This document shows positions 58,139 to 64,000 of a stretch of DNA of 64,000 bases, in pieces. The notes under the pieces are model-generated. The model saw only the letters and a list, made by a program, of their open reading frames with translations. It had not been told where the DNA came from and did not search any database. The position numbers and the translations under genes were made by a program. The stretch covers positions 17,022,485 to 17,086,484 of the forward strand of contig CM057823.1 in assembly GCA_030068075.1 (NCBI GenBank), given 5' to 3'. The number at the start of each line of letters is the position of its first letter. The stretch's first letter is position 1. This DNA is from Paguma larvata (taxonomy: Eukaryota; Chordata; Mammalia; Carnivora; Viverridae).

Positions 58139-59369
58139 TCCTTTTATTTTCATTATTTTTCCTACAGAAATCTTCATGATTGTGGTTTTAACTTGAATCA
58201 ACATATCATTATTCACATAATGGGAATATTTTAACATCCTGGATATATCATAGTTTGATTTCATATGATTAACTGTATATTTTCTAAAAGTTTTATGAAA
58301 TGTATATATTTGTGTGCTTTCATCCATTCTTACTAAAAATAATATAATAACACATATGACTCCTAATATTTCAAAGAATATGATGGACTTATCAATATGC
58401 TCAATTTTTTTTTTCTGGATCCTAACTTCTTGCCCATTTTCTCTTGCAAGTTTTCAAATTTAATACTGACTCATATATGCCCTCAAAGCCCAGTATGAGA
58501 ACAAAGTAAATGAAGGAAACAATAAAATTCCTTTTTTCCTGCTCTTGGGTTTCCTATCAAGATTAATGACACCACCATATAACCCGATGGGAGAAGCTAA
58601 GACATATGATCAACATTTCAAACTCTCTGGCTGCCTCCTTCCTTTCATTCGAGGGACAGAGTGCACATTATTCTTAGAAAGGGCCATGCCCTTCCACTAC
58701 AACACAGGCACTTCCTAGAGTAGACAAAATGATAAAAATCTAATTACTTCTAATCTTCTTTTATATTGCCAACACTACAATCCATCCCGTCAGCCGCTGA
58801 GCAAAGGGGGAAAAGCTCCACACACCATATAAAGCTGCATGACTGACATGGTGTATGGGGGTCTGTAAGTCTCCATCAACAGACTCCATTAAACAAGAAA
58901 TAACCTCAACTGTCTCAGTTTCTCTAAATGTAGGAAAAAGGCAGGAAGGAATGGAGGGATGTGAGTTTTAACCTTAATTTTAAATAACTGACAGTATTCA
59001 TTGAAACAGGCAACAGACGGCTGATCTCGTGCTCTCTTAATTGTAGCCAAGGTTAAAACTGCATAGCCCTAGTGAGCCTATAATCTTGACAGTAGTGATA
59101 AGAATATTTCTACCAAGTAGTCTGCAGAAATAATTGCATATTTATCAGTTAAAATAAAAAGACAGCTCAACATTTTTACTCAACCAAAATAGTCTTTTCT
59201 CTTGGTAGTTGTTTTTATTTAGTTTTAATTTCAATATATTTTGCATAAATAGAAAGGAAGAACGGATTGACAATCATTTCTTGTTTTCAGTCAGGGATAT
59301 AGGATCTTGGCCTGAAATGTTCTTGTACTTCAACAAAATAGCTCCACATTCCATCAAAGTCCAAGATCC
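58139..59369. other. DNA without recognised gene
   Basis: About 1.2 kb. Short T10 near 58406. No exon or repeat recognised. The minus-strand frame at 58124-58327 lies in AT-rich DNA. Confidence 0.45.
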
Positions 59370-59895
59370 ATCTACCGCTATCTCCTTCACATATCCTTGT
59401 TCTCTTCCATCCCCTCTGCTATTGTTCTTGTTTGGATCTGCACTTGTTTTTACTTCAAATACAGACATTGTATCCTAACTTGTCAGTCTCCCTCCCTTTT
59501 ATCATGTACTTCAACCTCTACGTCTCATAGTGCAGACAGACTGATCCTTGAGTCAGGCAGGATCACTCCCCTTCCCAGAAACCTCACTGTAGCTCACTTT
59601 CTTTAGCATGACTTTCACAGACCTTGAATCTCACCTAGGCTGCAAAGGTGGCTTTGGGTCTGTTTGCTAATTTGTTTATTTCCAAACTTCCTGCTCTGGT
59701 CGACTCACACCCTATCATCCCACAAATACTACCGTGATGCTGTGCTTTTATTAATCAGGTAATATCTCTCAAAACAAAATGACTCTGTTCTTCTTTGCTA
59801 ACCATTCATTGTTAAAATGTCAACTGGAATGCCACACCTTTCACGAAGCTATCTATAATCTTGTCCAAAGGCAGAATACCTTCATCTCTACCCCC
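59370..59895 (+). mobile_element. L2 LINE remnant
   Basis: 'atcccctctgctattgttcttgtttggatctgcac', CAGACTGATCCTTGAGTCAG, 'ggatcactccccttcccagaaacctcactg' and 'tggaatgccacacctttcacgaagc' follow the L2 3' portion in sense. The open frames of 69-89 codons here are decayed L2. Confidence 0.7.
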
Positions 59896-60345
59896 ATGTG
59901 ATGTTTAATATTATGTGTCAACTTGGCAGGACCATGGTGTCCGGATATGTGTTCAAACATTATTATGGATGTTTCTATGAGGGTATTTTTGGATAAGATT
60001 AACTTAAATCTGTGAACAATATGTAAACAGGTTTCTTTCTATAATGTGGGGTGAGCTTCTATAATGTTGGGCCATCATTTGAAGGCCTCAACAGAACAAA
60101 AGACTGACCTTCCCTGAGCAAGAGTGAAAGCTACGGCCTGAGAGCCACCGAACTAGAGCTCTAGCAATGGCTCTTCTCTGGGTTTCCAGCAGGTCAGGTT
60201 AATCTACAGATTTTTGGATTTTCCAGCCTTAGTAATTACATGAGCCAATTCCTTAAAATAAATATATTTACGTACATAAATTTATGCACATCTTACTGTT
60301 TTGTTCCTTCCCTCTGGAGAACTATAAGATACCCCACAACATGCT
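59895..60345 (+). mobile_element. MaLR-like LTR
   Basis: 'atgtgtcaacttggcaggaccatggtgtccggatatgtg', 'tttctatgagggtatttttggataagatta', ACAGAACAAAAGACTGACCT, 'gagccaattccttaaaataaata' and 'ctggagaactataaga' follow a common mammalian LTR that ends 'ggttctgtttctctggagaaccctgactaataca'. From memory I place it with the MaLRs; the exact family is unsure. Confidence 0.65.
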
Positions 60346-61070
60346 ATTGCCATCTAGAAGTTAGCTTATATTTCCTTTAGTTAAGAGCGTCATGCCTTTT
60401 TGACCTACTAGATGATAAATCAAGTGGCAAAGAAACCACAGTTTACTGTCTTTAAGGGTACTCCTACAAAATTGTCTGCCACATGCTAGAAACTCAGTAT
60501 TTAATTAACTGAATCAATCCACATGGACACTGAATACAAACCTGTATTAAAATGAATAATATATAATTATTTCCCTTTGTCTTAGAAGTCCTCATCGACT
60601 CCGTGTGTTTGGGTCACTCTAGCTATGACTTTGCACAAAGTACTAAAAAATCACTAGCTTGACATGTCATTAATTGAACCAATGATCCTCGTTAGCACAA
60701 AGGCAATCTATGTAAGCCAACAGAACAATATTACTATCCTTTCAAAAGGTTCCCTAATCTCATATTATCCTCACTGTTTTGTTCATTAATTAGTTCTCTA
60801 ATCAGCTGATTATCTATTAAGTACTCATTTAATTACCTTACATGTAGGTACTGGATACACTAAGGGCTTTTGAAGGTTTTACTCTAACAGTCTAAGAAAA
60901 TTAGCACTGTACTGACTTTGACTCAAATACCACATGAAAAAAAAAATGCTGATAAAGAAAATATTCAAATATGTAAACACAATGTAATATACTAAATTGT
61001 GAAAACAAATGCCCACACAGATGCGCAAAAAGGGTAATGAACTTCAGCTCCTTACAACATCAGAAGGAAT
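60346..61070. other. AT-rich DNA without recognised gene
   Basis: About 0.7 kb. No exon or repeat recognised. Confidence 0.45.
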
Positions 61071-61074
61071 ACAA

Positions 61075-61232
61075 TGCTCCTCAAACATGACTGTGTATAT
61101 GGATCACCTGGAGATCTTGTTAAAAATGCAGATTCTGACTGAGTTGACTGAGGTTTGAACTCCCTAACAAGCTCCCTAGTGGTGCCTTGAGCCGTTCCTG
61201 GACCACACTTTTGAGTATTAAGAGTTGAGATT
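61075..61232 (+). mobile_element. MER20-like hAT element
   Basis: GGATCACCTGGAGATCTTGT, TAAAAATGCAGATTCTGACT and 'ctaacaagctccctagtggtgcctt' follow the MER20 order ('catcacctgggaacttgttagaaatgcagattct ... taacaagccctccaggtgattct'). Confidence 0.82.
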
Positions 61233-61436
61233 GTAGAATCCAGGAAAAAAAAATCATTGAGTATTTCAGCTTCTGCTTCTAAGTGGTAATGTCAACCAAT
61301 TGGGATATTTATGGTTCCCCACATTTTTATTAATAGAAAAAATTTCCGACTACTTATCAACAGAGTTATTCACTTATGCAATTATTTTCTTGTGTCCCCA
61401 CTTTGTATATGACCGTGTGCTAGGTAGTAAGACTGA

Positions 61437-61437
<1 letters not shown>

Positions 61438-61482
<45 letters not shown>
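61438..61482. repeat. (TG)n microsatellite
   Basis: About 22 perfect TG units. Confidence 0.98.
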
Positions 61483-61484
<2 letters not shown>

Positions 61485-63015
61485 CAGAGGGCAGAATACA
61501 GGAAGGTTTATAATAGATCCTGGCTCTGCTTTCATATCGATTATAATCAATCAATCTAAAGTGTCACCAAACAACTTAACCATACAATGAAGCACAGAGA
61601 AAACATGAGTATCTAGAATGCATTAAGTAGAGTAGTATGTGTGGAGTGTGTTAAGTTACATGCAAAACTCCAGATGAACAAAACTTTAAGACATTTTTCA
61701 AAGACATGGAAGAAGACAGTTTGTCAAACAGACAATCAGAAGTTGTTACTAAGTACTAATAGAAGTAAAAATTAGCAGATGTAAAGATTAAAGAATGCAG
61801 GTGAGTACAGATTACCTTCATTGTGATGTAGAAGAAAATAAGGGTGAGTGTAAGTTCTACACGTGAAAGAGACCAAAGAGACTGGGGGATAAGGCACTGA
61901 GAGAAAGAGGAAGATGGACTCTCTCTGATACCTGCTTTCCCGAGCTAAATAAACCCATTGTGGAAAACCAGAAACATTATCACGTGTACACACCGATACC
62001 ACTAAAGAATGCATGTGCAAGAAAAATTGAAGCATTTAAACGTTGGTAAATGGTGGGGCTGGAGGAGAAACAAAGTGAACTTGGAATCCTTATTTTACAG
62101 AATTTTTAATGTGATAGATTAAAGCCTATTTTATGCTTTTTACTTTATTTCGAAAAGAAAATCTCTAAAATGTAAAAATTATTAAACTCTTCATTGCTAA
62201 AACACAGAAATAAATTATCGAGTTGTAGAGTAACTAGGAGATTAACCCCAGAAGAGTTGATAACAATCATTGATGAGCACCTTGGAGAAAAGAGAGTGGA
62301 GTGAAATACAATTTTCCCCTTACTAAATGGCACCCAAGTGTTTAGGCAGATAGCCGAGTGCAGTCCAGCATGTAGTAGCTCCCTGAGGAGGCAGTTATGA
62401 CTCCCAAGTGCTGCGAATCTCTGTAGTGAACATACACTATACCAGATTATATCACTGTGACTTAAATGTAGCAAATGCTTAAGGATATAGCATTTGTAAT
62501 ATATGGAAGTTTATCTAGAATTAATCCACCCTAAAAGAAAATCCAGAGCACTTCACTATAATTTTCATTACTTAAAACATGAGTTAAAACAGTATTATAA
62601 GAAATAGGACCCAAACTATTTTAGAGGCCATAATATACAGTAATGTTCTAATTATAGATATGATAAGCTGATAACATCAATGATGTAGATTTAATTTTTA
62701 CAAGAGACCCTGGGATAACAAATATGTCATTTTCTACACAGTTCAGGGAGAAAAAAAAGTACTTTGATTGTAAATGACTAATGCAAACAATTTAACAAAT
62801 TACCACAATTTAAGAATATTAAAATTCCTTTCCTTAAAATTTTTAATAATTTTCCCCTTCTAGTTGAAGATCTAATCAAAGAGAGTGCACTGCATTTAGT
62901 CTTTATGTATCTTTAATCATATACTCTGAAATGTTTCATTAGCCTTTTAATAACTGCAAAGTGGTATTTAAGACACATGCATATCCATATCCACAAAAAA
63001 TATACACCAAATTAT
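61483..63015. other. DNA without recognised gene
   Basis: About 1.5 kb. The minus-strand frames at 61772-62035 and 62145-62474 (109 codons) show no family features. I cannot assign this stretch. Confidence 0.45.
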
Positions 63016-63019
63016 TTGG

Positions 63020-63195
63020 AAGGTATGATAACTGAAAATTACTCTCAAATGGTTCAGCAAAAAAAGTGTATGTGTATATGACAGACAAAAAGATTGAGGA
63101 GAGAAAGAGGAAGACAGTAAAGGACTTACAGACTTTTTTTTACTCATAACTTCTCATGTTTGAAATTATTTCAAAATAAAAAATTTAAAAAAGAA
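63020..63195 (+). mobile_element. Old L1M 3' end
   Basis: 'gataactgaaaattactctcaaatggttcagcaaaaa' and GTTTGAAATTATTTCAAAAT, followed by an A-rich tail, match the end of older L1 3'UTRs. Confidence 0.8.
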
Positions 63196-63272
63196 CAAGA
63201 ACATTACTTGTAACTCTTGATAAATCATACTGGATGGTATGGGCTCTTATGGGCTTCAAGAACACAAAATTG

Positions 63273-63570
63273 CCACGTAGTAGTCCATTGTATATATGTA
63301 CCACAACTTCTTTATCCATTCATCAGTTGTTGGACACTTGGTCTGTTTCCATGATTTGGCTATTGTCGAAAGTGCTGCTATGAACATTGGGGTACACGTG
63401 CCCCTATGAGGGTGAGGGGGGTGAGGGGGGGGAGAGGGGGTGATGGGCATTAAAGAGGGCACGTGTTGGGATTAACACTGGGTGTTATATGTAAATTAAT
63501 TTGAAAATAAACTCATAAAAAATAATTAAAAAATAAAAAATAAAAAATAAAAGTTCGATGAAAAAAAAAA
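63273..63570 (+). mobile_element. Short 5'-inverted L1 with target-site duplication
   Basis: The part 63273-63408 is ORF2 C-terminus on the minus strand (TDEWIKKLWYIYTMDYY is readable there). The part from about 63409 is plus-strand 3'UTR: G-rich tract, TGATGGGCATTAAAGAGGGC, TGTTGGGATTAACACTGGGT, GTTATATGTAAATTAATTTG and AATAAACTCATAAAA, then A-rich tail. Flanks AACACAAAATTG (63261-63272) and AACACAGAATTG (63571-63582) are a 12-bp duplication with one mismatch. Confidence 0.95.
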
Positions 63571-63716
63571 AACACAGAATTGAAGTTGAGAAGCTGTCTA
63601 GATTCTCAAGCAAGATTTCTCAAGGAAGGATGCTATTCATTCAGGGCCAGAATAAATCTGACTGAGTCCAGGAACTCCTTAAAATTGTTTGCACAAATTT
63701 GTGAATGAGTTGAGTT

Positions 63717-63744
63717 TTGTTGTTGTTGTTGTTGTTGTTGTTTT
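63717..63744. repeat. (GTT)n microsatellite
   Basis: About nine TGT units following TTT, ending in a short T run. Confidence 0.95.
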
Positions 63745-63837
63745 TCCTGGAAGGTCAGGCCACCGTTTTTCTCAGACATTTAAAGAGATGTGTGGCCCCC
63801 AAAAGTTTGGGAATTACTGTATTAACTTCTGTTCATC

Positions 63838-64000
63838 AAAAGATACCTTAAAGAAACAGAAAATCTGAAGAACAAAACAGGAGAAGAAATTATAAATGTC
63901 ATTAATATACATAAATAAGAAAATACTGAAAGAATATATAAAACGCACCTGCTGATCAATACTAAATCAAGAATCTAATTCAAAAAATGGGTATAAGACA
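63838..64000 (+). pseudogene. Old L1M ORF2 fragment, cut by window end
   Basis: ATCAAAAGATACCTTAAAGA, 'aacaggagaagaaatt', 'aagaatatataaaa', 'atcaatactaaatcaa' and 'attcaaaaaatgggta' follow the L1M ORF2 stretch 'atcaaaagataccttaaagaaagtgaaaagacaagcc ... aaaaatgggcaaa'. It continues past the window. Confidence 0.75.

Noticed and set aside
59209..59606. Two frames of 89 and 69 codons
   Set aside because: They overlap an L2 relic in different frames and have no ORF2 motif intact.
61300..61590. A 96-codon plus-strand frame
   Set aside because: Its middle is the TG microsatellite (Val-Cys repeat) and the start has no supporting signal.
62145..62474. A 109-codon minus-strand frame
   Set aside because: No recognisable domain, no ATG context or splice signals and no neighbour to support it; length is within chance for 64 kb in six frames.

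Overview
The window looks like nuclear DNA from a carnivoran mammal, most likely a cat-family (felid) or other feliform species. The strongest evidence is about 22 copies of a tRNA-derived SINE. Each has the head 'GGCGCCTGGGTGGCTCAG', a B box close to GTTCGAGCCCC, a middle part reading 'CAGAGCCTGGAGCCTG', a CT-rich stretch and an AAATAAATAAACATT tail. From memory this is the feliform form of Can-SINE (SINEC_Fc type); the canid and arctoid forms differ in the middle. Carnivoran L1 5'UTR and 3'UTR sequence and older mammal-wide repeats (L2, MIR, MaLR LTRs, MER20-like and other hAT elements) fit this.

I found no exon, host gene, tRNA or rRNA gene that I can support. The open frames are short (most under 115 codons, many starting at a non-ATG codon). 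Most lie in repeats or are chance frames in AT-rich DNA. The window reads as a gene-poor intergenic or deep intronic stretch.

Layout: 0-6 kb holds Can-SINEs, a hAT-like repeat, about 1.2 kb of L2 and a rearranged L1 with an L1 5'UTR in reverse orientation. 6-15.9 kb holds an LTR-like block, an old L1M, a MaLR LTR and many SINEs, including two minus-strand copies side by side. 15.9-22.4 kb is mostly non-repetitive to the eye. 22.97-24.1 kb is a 5'-inverted L1. 24.6-32.1 kb is a nearly full-length, decayed L1 (5'UTR, ORF1, ORF2, 3'UTR) holding two younger SINEs. 32-46 kb has dispersed SINEs, MIRs and L2 tails. 46-56 kb has few repeats, apart from MIR, L2, an L1M 3' end, an LTR-like block and a long CA repeat. 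56-64 kb has a SINE, MIR, L2, a MaLR-like LTR, a MER20-like element, a compact 5'-inverted L1 with target-site duplication, and an old L1 running off the end.

I did not find a previously undescribed biological system. The more interesting points are structural: the rearranged L1 at 4.4-5.7 kb, the two inverted L1 insertions, the full-length L1 with an altered reverse transcriptase active site, young SINE insertions with perfect duplications, and a few unclassified LTR-like or possibly conserved segments. All repeat family names come from recognition by eye, and boundaries are approximate unless a target-site duplication is given.
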